Source: Peptococcaceae bacterium
Lineage (GTDB): Bacteria > Bacillota > Dehalobacteriia > UBA4068 > UBA4997
Assembly: GCA_022797295.1 (NCBI GenBank)
Contig: JAAWKH010000005.1
Location: 1 to 64,000, forward strand
Length of the DNA: 64,000 nucleotides
Direction of reading: 5' to 3'
How positions within the stretch are numbered: position 1 is the first letter of the stretch; the number at the start of each line of letters is the position of its first letter. Positions 36,689 through 46,508 of the stretch are shown piece after piece. A program made the translations under genes and the position numbers. The notes under the pieces were generated by a model. That model saw only the letters and a program-made list of their open reading frames with translations. It searched no databases and was not told the origin of the DNA.

Positions 36689-37054
36689 ATGGGAAAAAAA
36701 ATTATGCTTGTAGACGACTCCAAATTGGTGTGTATGCAAATAAAGCAAATTTTGTCTAAAACGGAATACGAAGTAGTTGCATGTTGCACATCTGGAGAGG
36801 ATGCTTTGAACACATATCCTCAGGCCCTGCCCGATTTAATAACAATGGATATTATTATGCCTGGAATGGACGGTTTGGAAACTGCTAGCATTCTAAAGGC
36901 CGAACATCCAGAGGTTAAAATCATTATGCTTTCCTCCTTGGCTTATAACGATACTTTCAAAGAAGCAGAACGTATCGGCGCCGAGGCCTTTGTGCCAAAA
37001 CCACTGGACCCCAACGAGCTGCTGGCGGCTATTGAAACTGCCCTTGCCAATTAA
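36689..37054 (+). CDS. CheY-like single-domain response regulator
   Basis: A 121-residue stand-alone receiver domain. The acidic pair is in MLVDDSK, the phosphorylation site is the Asp of MDIIMPGMDG, the switch Ser/Thr is in IIMLSSLA, and the conserved Lys is in VPKPLDP. There is no output domain, so it must act by protein contact. It starts about 60 bases after fapA, so the two are probably one transcript. The upstream-open frame overlaps fapA; ATG 36689 gives the canonical N-terminus, though its ribosome site is weak (GAAGTGA). Confidence 0.88.
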   Translation: MGKKIMLVDDSKLVCMQIKQILSKTEYEVVACCTSGEDALNTYPQALPDLITMDIIMPGMDGLETASILKAEHPEVKIIMLSSLAYNDTFKEAERIGAEAFVPKPLDPNELLAAIETALAN

Positions 37055-37137
37055 AACCGCCATTTTACGTTTCCCGTAAATGCACAATTAAAGCGGCGTT
37101 TTCCAAATGGAACGTCGCTTTAATATTTCTTTCAGTC

Positions 37138-37173
37138 AAAAATATCCCCCGGCTTAGCCTGGGGATATTTTTT
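37138..37173. terminator. Bidirectional terminator between cheY-like gene and adhE
   Basis: AAAAATATCCCC (37138-37149) pairs perfectly with GGGGATATTTTT (37161-37172) around an 11-base loop, with T-tracts on both strands. It separates the convergent plus-strand pair and adhE. A second hairpin just upstream, AAAGCGGCGTT/AACGTCGCTTT (37090-37121), may assist. Confidence 0.85.
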
Positions 37174-37218
37174 AGAAAAATTTAAGGCGGCGTTATATTA
37201 AAAAATATTATTTAAATA

Positions 37219-39813
37219 CTATGCCTTATAATCTGAACCATAGTAAGCCTTTAGATACATCTCCTTAATCTCGCTCAGCAACGGATAGCGCGGATTAGCT
37301 CCAGTGCATTGGTCGTCAAAGGCTTGCTCCACCATTTCATCCAAGGTTTCCAGGAAATATTTTTCATCCACATCATATTCCCGAATGCTGGCCTTAACCC
37401 CCACAGCTCGCTTCAAATCCTCAATTTTAGCAATCAACAAACGCACTGCCTCAAAATCACTGGCCGCATTGATACCACAAAAGCGAGCACATTCCGCATA
37501 GCGAGCCAGCGTGTGCGGATATTTATATTGCGGAAAAGTGCCCATTTTGGGCGGACATTCCTCGCTGTTATATTCCACCACCAAGGAAATCAATAGCGCG
37601 TTAGCCAAACCGTGCGGCAGATGATGAAATGCACCCAACTTGTGCGCCATCGAATGACAAACACCTAAAAAAGCATTGGCAAAAGCCATGCCAGCCATGC
37701 AGGAGGCGTCGGCCATCTTTTGGCGCGCTTCCATATTATCCCCATCCGCATAAGCCGCTGGCAGATACTCAAAGATGTTGCGCATTGCCCGCAAGGCCAA
37801 ACCGTCCGTGTAATCGGTGGCCATCATCGAGGCATAAGCCTCCAAGGCGTGAGTCAAAGCGTCCAAACCGCCGGCGCTGGTTAAGCTTGGCGTTTGGGTC
37901 ATCATATTGTCCACATCCACGATTGCCATATTCGGCAACAGCTCATAATCCGCCAGCGGATACTTCACACCGCTGTTCTGGTCTGTAATAACTGCAAAAG
38001 GCGTGACCTCGCTGCCGGTGCCGGATGTTGTGGGAATAGCAATGAAATAGGCTTTTTCACCCATCTTAGGGAATGTGTAAACCCGCTTGCGAATATCCAT
38101 AAAACGCATTGCCAAATCCTGAAAATCCACCTCAGGATGCTCATAAAGCACCCACATAATCTTCGCGGCATCCATAGCGGAGCCGCCGCCCAAGGCAATC
38201 ACCACATCCGGCTGAAAATCGTTCATCACCTTGGCCCCCTCCTCGGCATTAGCCAAAGTTGGGTCCGGCTGCACATTGGCAAAAACAGTGTTGATAATGC
38301 CCAGTTGGTCAAGCTTTTCTGTAACAGGCCTGGTGTAGCCATTATGATAAAGATAGGTGTCCGTTACCACAAAAGCCCGTTTTTTATTTAGCACGGTGCG
38401 CAGCTCATCCAAAGCAACCGGCATACAGCCACGCTTAAAGTAAACCTTTTGCGGTGCGCGGAACCAAAGCATATTCTCTCTCCTTTCAGCCACCGATTTA
38501 ATATTCAGCAAGTGCACCGGGCTAACGTTTTCACTAACAGCATTGTTGCCCCAAGTGCCGCAGCCTAAAGTGAGCGAGGGGCGCAGGCGGAAGTTATACA
38601 AATCCCCAATGCCGCCGTGGCTGGAGGGAGTGTTTACCAACACGCGGCCGGTTTGCATAACCGCTGTAAAACGGGCCACCTTCTCCCGCTGGCTGGTGTC
38701 AATATAAAGAGAAGCTGTGTGCCCAAGACCGCCGCCCTCCACCAAACGCTCCGCCTTACAAATGGCCTCGGAAAAATCCTTAGCGTGATACATCGCCAGA
38801 ACCGGCGAGAGCTTCTCCCTCGCAAAAGGCTCGCTCATCTCCACACTTTCAACCTCGCCAATCAAAATTTTAGTGGCAGGATCAACCTCCACACCGGCCA
38901 TCGCTGCAATTTTAGCCGCGCTTTGCCCAGCAATGGCCGGATTAACCTCGTCATCCACCACAATAACCTGACGCAGTTTAGCTATTTCCGCCGGCTGCAA
39001 AAAATAACAACCACGAGCAACAAACTCCTGCCGCACCTCATCGTAAATGGAATCTAGTACGGTAACAGATTGCTCGCTAGCGCAAATTACGCCATTATCA
39101 AAGGTTTTGGAATGAATAATGGAACTGACGGCCATTTTAAGATCCGCGGTTTCATCAATTACTGCCGGCACGTTACCCGGCCCCACGCCAACCGCCGGCT
39201 TACCGGAAGAATAAGCCGCGCGCACCATGCCTGGGCCGCCAGTAGCCAAAATCAAATCCGCTTCCCGCATCACCTGATTGGTCAGCTCCAAATTAGGCTC
39301 GTCAATCCAGCCGATAATCCCTTGCGGCGCACCGGCCGCCATCGCCGCCTCCAGCAGCAGCCGGGCAGCCGCAATGGTGCATTCCTTGGCCCGCGGATGT
39401 GGGGAAAAGATAATCGCGTTGCGAGTTTTCAGCGCCAACAACGCCTTAAAAATGGCTGTTGAGGTGGGGTTGGTGGTTGGTATCACGGCAGCCACCAGAC
39501 CAACCGGCTCCGCAATCTTCTTAAAACCATAGGCCGGATCTTCCTCAATTACCCCGCAGGTTTTCATATCCTTATAAGCATTGTAAACATATTCAGCAGC
39601 AAAATGGTTTTTCAGAATTTTATCCTCAACAACCCCCATACCAGTTTCCGCCACCGCCATTTTAGCCAGCGGAATTCGCTGCCGATTGGCTGCTTTGGCG
39701 GCTGCAAAAAATATTTCATCCACCTGCTCCTGTGTGTAGGCAGCAAAAGCACGCTGCGCTTTGCGCATTGACTCAATTTTGGCGGTAAGAGCCGCCTGGC
39801 TGTCAACCTGCAT
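37219..39813 (-). CDS. adhE: Bifunctional acetaldehyde/alcohol dehydrogenase
   Basis: A fused enzyme of about 864 residues reducing acetyl-CoA to ethanol. The N-terminal half is a CoA-acylating aldehyde dehydrogenase with the catalytic Cys in [12 protein letters not shown]. The C-terminal half is an iron-dependent alcohol dehydrogenase with [10 protein letters not shown], and metal-binding His residues in [12 protein letters not shown] and [19 protein letters not shown] 39813 is preceded by GGGGG at 8 bases and preferred over an upstream TTG. It points to mixed-acid or ethanol fermentation. No Rex-type operator was seen in the short leader. Confidence 0.96.
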   Translation of the reverse strand: MQVDSQAALTAKIESMRKAQRAFAAYTQEQVDEIFFAAAKAANRQRIPLAKMAVAETGMGVVEDKILKNHFAAEYVYNAYKDMKTCGVIEEDPAYGFKKIAEPVGLVAAVIPTTNPTSTAIFKALLALKTRNAIIFSPHPRAKECTIAAARLLLEAAMAAGAPQGIIGWIDEPNLELTNQVMREADLILATGGPGMVRAAYSSGKPAVGVGPGNVPAVIDETADLKMAVSSIIHSKTFDNGVICASEQSVTVLDSIYDEVRQEFVARGCYFLQPAEIAKLRQVIVVDDEVNPAIAGQSAAKIAAMAGVEVDPATKILIGEVESVEMSEPFAREKLSPVLAMYHAKDFSEAICKAERLVEGGGLGHTASLYIDTSQREKVARFTAVMQTGRVLVNTPSSHGGIGDLYNFRLRPSLTLGCGTWGNNAVSENVSPVHLLNIKSVAERRENMLWFRAPQKVYFKRGCMPVALDELRTVLNKKRAFVVTDTYLYHNGYTRPVTEKLDQLGIINTVFANVQPDPTLANAEEGAKVMNDFQPDVVIALGGGSAMDAAKIMWVLYEHPEVDFQDLAMRFMDIRKRVYTFPKMGEKAYFIAIPTTSGTGSEVTPFAVITDQNSGVKYPLADYELLPNMAIVDVDNMMTQTPSLTSAGGLDALTHALEAYASMMATDYTDGLALRAMRNIFEYLPAAYADGDNMEARQKMADASCMAGMAFANAFLGVCHSMAHKLGAFHHLPHGLANALLISLVVEYNSEECPPKMGTFPQYKYPHTLARYAECARFCGINAASDFEAVRLLIAKIEDLKRAVGVKASIREYDVDEKYFLETLDEMVEQAFDDQCTGANPRYPLLSEIKEMYLKAYYGSDYKA

Positions 39814-39880
39814 ATCCAAAACCCCCTGCAAGATATTTAATTCTCTATTATCGAAACTCTTTTTTTAGCACGTTTTCGGG

Positions 39881-41575
39881 TTAATCTTTAGCAGAGCAAA
39901 ACTCGGCGCAAGCAAACGTCTGGTGAACCTCCGTAATCCGCAGTAGACGTTTTTGCCCCACAAAAGCCGCACCATCTTGCACCAGCACCACGTAACCATT
40001 CACCCGACAAATAGCGTCGTTTTTGTTGGCGTTATGCTTTTCACACAAAAAACAGTCAATAACCTCGCCCACCGTAAACGGCGCTTCGTCCAACATACTG
40101 GTCAAATCCTCGGTCAGCGGCCGCACCACATAATCAGTCATTTTAAGCTCAGGATTGCCCTTAACGCAAAGCTTTTTACCAAACCGCTTTTCCAGCGCGG
40201 CCTTAGTTTCACCTGCCGGGCCAATTATGTAAGAGGAAACAATCGGATTAGTTTCAATATAAACGGCCCGCTCCTGCGTTTGCTCCATCAAGCTATTTAA
40301 ATCAGCCAGAATATCCACAAAAACGCTGTCCTCAGAGGCCACGCTGCCCTTACCGCCGCAGAACGGACAGGAACGTTCAAAAAGTTCCTGCAAACTGTGG
40401 CCGTTCTTTTTGCGGGTCATCTCCAACAAGCCAAGCTGAGTAAAGCCCAAAACGTTAGTTTTCACCCGGTGTTTTTGCAACTCTTCATTTAGGGCTGCCA
40501 TAACCCGGCCGCGGTCCTCGTCCTCTTTCATATCAATAAAATCAACAATAATTATACCGCCCAAATTGCGTAGCTGCATTTGCCGGGCTACTTCTCTGGC
40601 CGCCTCCATATTGGTACGCAACACCACGTCGGCAAAGCTTTGGCTGGAACTGCCCACATATTTACCAGTGTTGACGTCAATAATAGTGAACGCCTCCATA
40701 TGCTGAATAACCAGATAGCCGCCGCATTTCAACCAAACTTTATCCGCCAAGGCCTGGCGCAGCTGAGCAGACATATTATAAACAGCCATCACATCAAAAC
40801 GCGGCTGTTCAATTTTTTCCAGACAGGCCGGAGCAATATAACTGACAATTTCCGCCAATCGAGTGGCGGTTTGAGAATTGTTCACGTAAATATGGCCAAT
40901 ATCATTGTAAAACAAATCGCGCACCACCCGCTCCAACAAACCAGCGTCCTGATAAAGCGGCGTCACAGCTGAAGCGGCTGCATTTTTACCCAACAACCAT
41001 TTCCAAAGCTTCAACAGAGAGCGCACATCTTGAGCTAGCTCCTCTGCTGTAGCCGCCGTGGCCGCCGTGCGGATAATCGCCCCCATACCAGTTGGCAGCA
41101 ACGATTTCACTTGTTCCAACAAGCGTTGACGCTCCGCCTCATCTTCAATCCGCCGGCTGATTGTTACAGTGCTGTTGGTTGGCAACATCACCAAAAAACG
41201 CCCCGGAAAGCTTGGGTTCATTGTTAGCCTGGCCCCTTTATTACCAGTTGGCTCTTTCAGAACCTGCACCATAATTTCCTGGCCGGGGCGCAGCACTTTA
41301 TCAATGGTTAAATCAGGCTCCAGCAAACGCCCCTCCGCATCCAAACGCGGCGCCATAGTATCCCGCAGGTGCAAAAAACCGTTGCGTTCCTCGCCAAAAT
41401 CCACAAACGCCGCCTGCATTCCCGGCAGAACGTTACCAACCCGCGCCTTATAAACATTGCCCACCACGCTATGGCTATGCTCGCGTTCAAAAAAAACCTC
41501 CGTCAGAACGTCGTCCTCCAGCAGGGCCACCATCGTTTCAAATTCATCCTGCTTTACAATAATATTTTTTTCCAT
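39881..41575 (-). CDS. rng: Ribonuclease E/G family protein
   Basis: A 564-residue single-strand endoribonuclease. The N-terminal S1 domain (VGNVYKARVGNVLPGMQAAF, then VDFGEERNGFLHL), the DNase-I-like catalytic part (IIIVDFIDMKEDEDR), and the CPFCGGKG zinc-link motif are in order. The protein lacks the long RNase E tail. It follows the radical-SAM pair as in many Clostridia, but the usual rplU-rpmA downstream is replaced by adhE. Confidence 0.93.
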   Translation of the reverse strand: MEKNIIVKQDEFETMVALLEDDVLTEVFFEREHSHSVVGNVYKARVGNVLPGMQAAFVDFGEERNGFLHLRDTMAPRLDAEGRLLEPDLTIDKVLRPGQEIMVQVLKEPTGNKGARLTMNPSFPGRFLVMLPTNSTVTISRRIEDEAERQRLLEQVKSLLPTGMGAIIRTAATAATAEELAQDVRSLLKLWKWLLGKNAAASAVTPLYQDAGLLERVVRDLFYNDIGHIYVNNSQTATRLAEIVSYIAPACLEKIEQPRFDVMAVYNMSAQLRQALADKVWLKCGGYLVIQHMEAFTIIDVNTGKYVGSSSQSFADVVLRTNMEAAREVARQMQLRNLGGIIIVDFIDMKEDEDRGRVMAALNEELQKHRVKTNVLGFTQLGLLEMTRKKNGHSLQELFERSCPFCGGKGSVASEDSVFVDILADLNSLMEQTQERAVYIETNPIVSSYIIGPAGETKAALEKRFGKKLCVKGNPELKMTDYVVRPLTEDLTSMLDEAPFTVGEVIDCFLCEKHNANKNDAICRVNGYVVLVQDGAAFVGQKRLLRITEVHQTFACAEFCSAKD

Positions 41576-41630
41576 TACAACCTCATCAATTCAACGCCAT
41601 TTTTTCAGTAATATTTATTGACCAACGCTT

Positions 41631-42320
41631 TTAAGGCAGCCAGCGTTCCCCAGCGGCATTTTGCACAAACAAGCCCGCCCTGGCCAGGCGGCAATCTAAC
41701 CCTGGTGGTAACAGCTGCTGCAAAACCTCGCTGGCTTTCACACTACCACCCTCTGCAAAAGGAATTTCCAAATGCAGCCGATTTTCTAGCAAACTAATCT
41801 GTTGCACACCAGCCCGCAAATCAATAGTTTTGGGCCGTTTTTTAGGATGATAACGTACAATTTCCACCTTATCCGCCGCCAAAAAGGCCTGCACATTGTC
41901 AGACAGCTTAGACAGCAAAGGATCATCAACCGGAAATTCCGCCTCATAAACCGCCAGATTAATAACCGCCATCAAAGCCGGGCCAGTTTCAGTCAGCAGC
42001 CGAGCCTGCAAAACCCGCACGGCCGTCGGCAAAGCCTGATTTAATCGCTGGCAAACCTCCTCCGGCGGAACCGCCTCGCGCAGCTGCAAATCGCCCATTT
42101 CCTGCAATCCCTCCTGCCCCACGCCGCGCGGCGGGCCAAAACTAATTTTGGGATGCGGATTAAAGCCCTCTGAATATGCCACCGGCAAATTGGCCCGCAG
42201 CAAAGCCCGATTAAACAGCTTGAGCAAATCCAGATGAGAAAGAAATTTAAGCACACCTGTCACCTGATAAACAAAACGCACCGTCACCGGCTGCACTATT
42301 GGCATTTTTTCACTCATCAT
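41631..42320 (-). CDS. TIGR03936 family (DUF2344) radical-SAM-linked protein
   Basis: A 229-residue protein of the TIGR03936 family, always encoded next to, or fused with, the TIGR03960 radical-SAM enzyme. The segments VRFVYQVTGVLKFLSHLDLL and AYSEGFNPHPKISFGPP are diagnostic. Function is unknown, though the N-terminus resembles an RNA-related domain. It overlaps the end of the radical-SAM gene by 4 bases, so the two are translationally coupled. Confidence 0.9.
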   Translation of the reverse strand: MMSEKMPIVQPVTVRFVYQVTGVLKFLSHLDLLKLFNRALLRANLPVAYSEGFNPHPKISFGPPRGVGQEGLQEMGDLQLREAVPPEEVCQRLNQALPTAVRVLQARLLTETGPALMAVINLAVYEAEFPVDDPLLSKLSDNVQAFLAADKVEIVRYHPKKRPKTIDLRAGVQQISLLENRLHLEIPFAEGGSVKASEVLQQLLPPGLDCRLARAGLFVQNAAGERWLP

Positions 42321-44173
42321 TCCGCCTCCTTTGCCGCCGCAGGCTCAATATAATGGTTATCACAGCTTAGGCTTTGGCAAACGCCACAGCCGTTGCAAGG
42401 GCCTTTACGGCAATCCGTTGTTTTTTCCGCCACCGCCGCCTTTTGCCATTCTCGCCACAACCATTTTTTGCTGACGCCGCAGTCAATATGCTCCCAAGGC
42501 AACAACTCATCCTCCGCAAAGCAGCGTTCCGCATAACTTGCTGGATCAATACCAGCCTGAGCAAAAGCCTGCAACCATTTATCATAGGCAAAATGCTCGT
42601 GCCAGCTGTCAAATTTGCAGCCCAGCTGATGGGCAGCTAGCAGCACCTGGCCCAAGCGGCGATCACCTCGACTGAAAACGCCCTCCAAAAAACTCAGTTC
42701 AATATCATGGCAATTTAACCGCGCACCACGAATTTGCTTAAACTCCGTATATAGAAGCTCTCGTTTGCGAGCCAGTTCCTCTCGACTGTTTTGCCCAAAC
42801 CACTGAAAAGGCGTGTGGCTTTTTGGCACAAAGAATGCCACGCTTACCGTAATGCTCAAAGGACGCTTGCGCTGCTGCTGGCGGGCTAAGGCTAAAATCT
42901 GCCTGGCCAACTGAGCAATCCCCCGCAAATCATCATCCGTTTCATAAGGCAGACCAGCCATAAAGTAAAGCTTAAAGGAATTCCAACCGGCCGCCAAAGC
43001 CGCCTCTGCAGCCGCAAAAATATCAGCCTCTGCAACGCCCTTATTGATAATATCCCGCAGGCGTTGCGTGCCTGCCTCCGGCGCCAAAGTTAAGCCGCCT
43101 TTTCGCACAGTTTGCAGTTTTTCCGCCAGGCCAACGGAAACCGCATCAACCCGCAAACTAGGCAGCGACACACTAACCCCGTCAGCGCTATGCTCAGCCA
43201 ACAACTGCTCAATCAGCGAACCAACGCAGGAATAATCCGCTGTGGAAAGGCTAATCATACCCAATTCGTCATAGCCAGTGGCCGCCAAAGCTGCGGCCGC
43301 CTGCTTGCGCAAAACCTCCGGCGATTTTTCCCGCACCGGCCGGTAAATGATACCAGCCTGGCAAAAACGGCAACCTCGATTGCAGCCGCGCATCACCTCA
43401 ATCACAGCGCGGTCATGCACAATTTGGGCAAACGGCACAATTTGCTGCTCAGGAAAAGGCGCAGCGTCAATCTCTCTCACAATCCGCTTACGCACCCTAG
43501 CCGGCGCACCCTCCAACAGCTGAATTTCCTGCAAACGCCCAGCCTCGTCCCAAACCGGTTGATAAAACTGCGGCACGTAAATGCCCTCAATTTGGCAAGC
43601 ACGGCGCAAAAAATCCTGCCTACTCAGGCCCTCCGCCCGGCAGGCGGTGTAAAGATCCAGCAGCTCCGGCTCGACATCCTCGCCCTCGCCGATGATAAAC
43701 AAATCAAAAAAATCCGCCAATGGCTCCGGGTTGTAAGCGCACGGGCCGCCGGCCACCACCAAAGGCCAACGCCAATCACCCTCCGCCCGCTCTGCCGTGA
43801 GCAAAGGCAAACCGGCTAGTTCCAACATTTCCAAAATATTGGTAAAACTCATTTCATATTGCAAGGTTACGCCCACAATATCAAAATCTCGTACAGCGTG
43901 GTAATTCTCCCAACTAAAAAGCGGAATATTATGCTTTCGCATTAATTCCTCCATATCCGCAGCCGGCGCAAAGGCCCTCTCCAGTAGATATTCCGGCCGT
44001 CGGTTCACCACCTCGTATAAAATGCGCATCCCTAAATGGGACATCCCAATCTCATACAAATCAGGAAAAAGCAACACCATAGTAGCAGCTGCCTGCTGCC
44101 AATCCTTTTCCCAACTGTTATATTCACCGCCCAAATACTGAGCAGGCTTGTCCACATAAGGCAAAAGGTGCAT
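42317..44173 (-). CDS. TIGR03960 family B12-binding radical SAM protein
   Basis: An enzyme of about 618 residues. An N-terminal B12-binding-type domain (PDLYEIGMSHLGMRILYEV) is followed by the radical-SAM core with CNRGCRFCQAG, and a C-terminal part rich in cysteines (CRKGPCNGCGVCQSLSC). The substrate is unknown, and linkage to RNase G suggests RNA modification. ATG 44173 is preferred over an upstream TTG, with AGAGGTGG just ahead. It forms a stop-start overlap with the TIGR03936 gene. Confidence 0.92.
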   Translation of the reverse strand: MHLLPYVDKPAQYLGGEYNSWEKDWQQAAATMVLLFPDLYEIGMSHLGMRILYEVVNRRPEYLLERAFAPAADMEELMRKHNIPLFSWENYHAVRDFDIVGVTLQYEMSFTNILEMLELAGLPLLTAERAEGDWRWPLVVAGGPCAYNPEPLADFFDLFIIGEGEDVEPELLDLYTACRAEGLSRQDFLRRACQIEGIYVPQFYQPVWDEAGRLQEIQLLEGAPARVRKRIVREIDAAPFPEQQIVPFAQIVHDRAVIEVMRGCNRGCRFCQAGIIYRPVREKSPEVLRKQAAAALAATGYDELGMISLSTADYSCVGSLIEQLLAEHSADGVSVSLPSLRVDAVSVGLAEKLQTVRKGGLTLAPEAGTQRLRDIINKGVAEADIFAAAEAALAAGWNSFKLYFMAGLPYETDDDLRGIAQLARQILALARQQQRKRPLSITVSVAFFVPKSHTPFQWFGQNSREELARKRELLYTEFKQIRGARLNCHDIELSFLEGVFSRGDRRLGQVLLAAHQLGCKFDSWHEHFAYDKWLQAFAQAGIDPASYAERCFAEDELLPWEHIDCGVSKKWLWREWQKAAVAEKTTDCRKGPCNGCGVCQSLSCDNHYIEPAAAKEAE

Positions 44174-44332
44174 TTCCACCTCTGCCGCCCAGCTTTTTGC
44201 CAGTTTAACCAATCAAATCGACTCCTTCAAGCAAAGGTGAGTATTTTCAGACCCGTTACTTTGCTAATAACTTAACTTTAATTAGTTCGGCAAACTTAGG
44301 CTATATCCTTTTTGATACTACATTTTTTCTGG

Positions 44333-45052
44333 TTATTTTGCACAAGTATCACTAAGCATCTGCGCACCAGAGCCGGCTAACCATTTTTCAACCAGCCTAT
44401 CACCATCCAAACGTTGGCCACGCCAAATCACCATATTATGCCAACCAGGCGAAAATCTCTCCACCAACTGATATAGAGGCAAATCACGGCGAACTCTGAG
44501 CCAACGGCACGGCCGCCCAGCCTGTCCATTGCCAGCAGCCAAACGAACCCCCAACAGATAGGGCAAGCTTTGCTCCTCCCGCCAGGCCACCAAATAAAGC
44601 CACAAACCCAAAAGCAACAGCCAACGCTGCAAGCCAAAATAATAAACCGCCCCAGCAAAAGCCAAAGCCGCCGCCTTGCCCCACAATAGCATAAAACGAG
44701 AAAACCGCAGCCAACCAAACAATCCACTCAGCAAACCGCGCAGGGCTTTGCCACCATCCAAAGGCAGCAAAGGCAGCAAATTAAACCCAGCCAGCACAAA
44801 ATTAGCTGCAAAAAACTCCTGCCAACCCAAATGCTGCGCCAAAGGCAAGGCCAGCAAATTAGCGCCAGGCCCAGCCAACGCCACCAAGCTTTCGCGCCAA
44901 CCTTGGCAGGCTGGCGGCACCTCCATTGATAGACCTAACAGCCAACGGTTATGCAGCCGACCGCCCAACCCCAAGCTATGCAAAGCCAACCAATGCCCCA
45001 GCTCATGCAGCAACCAAGCGGCCAACATAACCGCCAAAAGTTGGCCGCTCAT
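44333..45052 (-). CDS. spoIVFB: SpoIVFB-type M50 site-2 protease
   Basis: A 239-residue polytopic membrane metalloprotease. HELGHWLALH is the zinc site and NLLPLLPLDGGKAL supplies the third ligand, as in S2P proteases. In sporulation SpoIVFB cleaves pro-SigK; the pro-SigK gene is in this same window. A C-terminal cytoplasmic region follows the membrane part. Its ATG overlaps the SpoIVFA stop (ATGA). About 160 bases without a gene follow before the radical-SAM gene. Confidence 0.9.
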   Translation of the reverse strand: MSGQLLAVMLAAWLLHELGHWLALHSLGLGGRLHNRWLLGLSMEVPPACQGWRESLVALAGPGANLLALPLAQHLGWQEFFAANFVLAGFNLLPLLPLDGGKALRGLLSGLFGWLRFSRFMLLWGKAAALAFAGAVYYFGLQRWLLLLGLWLYLVAWREEQSLPYLLGVRLAAGNGQAGRPCRWLRVRRDLPLYQLVERFSPGWHNMVIWRGQRLDGDRLVEKWLAGSGAQMLSDTCAK

Positions 45053-45834
45053 TCCGGCCCCTTAACGAACAAAAAGGGATCCAGCGGCGTTTCCTCGCGC
45101 ACCACTTGAAAGAACAAGGTGCTTTCTGTTATATGTCCCAAAAGCTGGCCCTGCCGCAGAGTTTCACCCACCTGTACCACAGGCTCAATCACCCCCTGAT
45201 AGCAGCTTTCCACTCCATCTCGATGCTGTAAAACAATCTTTTCCCCTGCCACCACCTCAACAACCTCGCCAATGGCGGCCGCCTTAACTTCCTGCTGATT
45301 TTGGCAGAATATTTTCAGACCAGAAACCGTCAAGCCTTGTTCATCAATATCACCAAAAGCGCTTTGCATTAAACCGCTTGCCGGCAAAATCATCACCAAA
45401 TTGCCGCTTTCGTCCAGCTGCGCCGCCGCCAGATATTCTTCGCCTGGCTGATAATTTGTTGGATCCTCGTCCAACGTTGATAAGGTTGGCAACACCATAT
45501 CATCCGGCTCGTCTTTTTTATCAGTATCAGACGAAACATCAGCTTGCAACTGCTCAGCTCGGCCTCGCAAATCCTGCCACAAATCGGCAAAACTGCCCAC
45601 CGCCATAACCTCCTGCTCATCGGCTGAAGCCAAAGCAACAATATAACGCACTCCCTCGCCGATAGCGCTTTCCTGCTCATACAAATAAACTATACCGCAA
45701 AACAACAACAACGCCGCAGCCGCCTGCACCATCAAGCGCCGTCCCAACACCTGCAAAGGTGATTTGCTTAACGGCTCGCGCCGCCGCTGGCTGTCATATG
45801 CGTCAATTCCTCTGAATAAATCCCGGTTTGCCAT
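45049..45834 (-). CDS. spoIVFA: SpoIVFA-like M23-fold regulator of SpoIVFB
   Basis: A protein of about 261 residues. A short basic cytoplasmic N-terminus, one membrane segment near residues 30-50 (AAAALLLFCGIVYLYE), a spacer, and an M23-like beta domain (ATIGEV-type hairpins, VQVGETLRQGQLLGHI) follow. The zinc ligands of active M23 enzymes are missing, as in SpoIVFA, which inhibits and anchors SpoIVFB. Translational coupling to spoIVFB supports the call. ATG 45834 is taken as the start; a TTG two codons upstream is an alternative. Confidence 0.87.
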   Translation of the reverse strand: MANRDLFRGIDAYDSQRRREPLSKSPLQVLGRRLMVQAAAALLLFCGIVYLYEQESAIGEGVRYIVALASADEQEVMAVGSFADLWQDLRGRAEQLQADVSSDTDKKDEPDDMVLPTLSTLDEDPTNYQPGEEYLAAAQLDESGNLVMILPASGLMQSAFGDIDEQGLTVSGLKIFCQNQQEVKAAAIGEVVEVVAGEKIVLQHRDGVESCYQGVIEPVVQVGETLRQGQLLGHITESTLFFQVVREETPLDPFLFVKGPE

Positions 45835-45916
45835 AGCCAAAGCCGCCTCCTTGTTTTGCTAATAGATATGCAGCAGCTTGGCAAAGTATACTAGCCCTTA
45901 GCAGATTAATTTTCAG

Positions 45917-45949
45917 CAAAAGGAAGCCGCCCGGCAACAGCCAGACGGC
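45917..45949 (-). terminator. Terminator after the YqeG gene
   Basis: On the minus strand GCCGTCTGG pairs with CCGGGCGGC (two G-U pairs) around a 6-base loop, followed by TTCCTTTT. It ends the complex I/YqeG transcription unit before the sporulation genes. Confidence 0.75.
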
Positions 45950-45955
45950 GCTTTC

Positions 45956-46480
45956 TTACAAATTAAAATGGTTGTGCGGGGTAATAGCCAGCACCTTTTT
46001 AATAAACAGCTTTTCAATACGCCGGTTTACATATGTCCAGCGAAATTCCTGCGCCAGAGAAATTGGCCGCAGCAAAACCGAATCCAAACCAGCCAAACTG
46101 GCCCCTAAAATGTCCGTCAGCAACTGATCCCCTAACATTAAGGTGCGAGCCGGCTGCCCGCCCATTTGCTGGATAGCGCGTCGATAACCAGCCGGCAAAG
46201 GCTTGCGCGCTTTGGCATAAAAAGCAACCCCCAAATGGTTTGCCAAGCCCTGCAAACGCTCCGCCGAGTTATTGGAAAGCAAGCAGGCCTGCAAATCATA
46301 TCGCGACAGCTGAGTAAACCATTGTTCCACCTCCGGCGCAAGCTGTTGATTGTTCCAAGTTGTGATGGTGTTATCCACATCCAACAGCAACAGTCGATAG
46401 CCAAGGGCCTGCAAATCAGCAGGCTTAATCAGGGCCAACGCCTCAAAATAAGCTATTGGCCGAAACAATTTAAGCATCAA
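45956..46480 (-). CDS. YqeG-family HAD phosphatase
   Basis: A 174-residue HAD IIIA phosphatase. Motif I is LLLDVDNTITTW, motif II has SNNSAERL, and motif IV has MLGDQLLTDILGA. YqeG proteins are conserved in Firmicutes, and the physiological substrate in this lineage is unknown. Start is either TTG 46480 or ATG 46477. It lies 28 bases beyond the last nuo gene and may be co-transcribed with complex I. Confidence 0.88.
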   Translation of the reverse strand: MMLKLFRPIAYFEALALIKPADLQALGYRLLLLDVDNTITTWNNQQLAPEVEQWFTQLSRYDLQACLLSNNSAERLQGLANHLGVAFYAKARKPLPAGYRRAIQQMGGQPARTLMLGDQLLTDILGASLAGLDSVLLRPISLAQEFRWTYVNRRIEKLFIKKVLAITPHNHFNL

Positions 46481-46508
46481 AAATCATTAAGCCTTTCCTT
46501 AACAAAAT

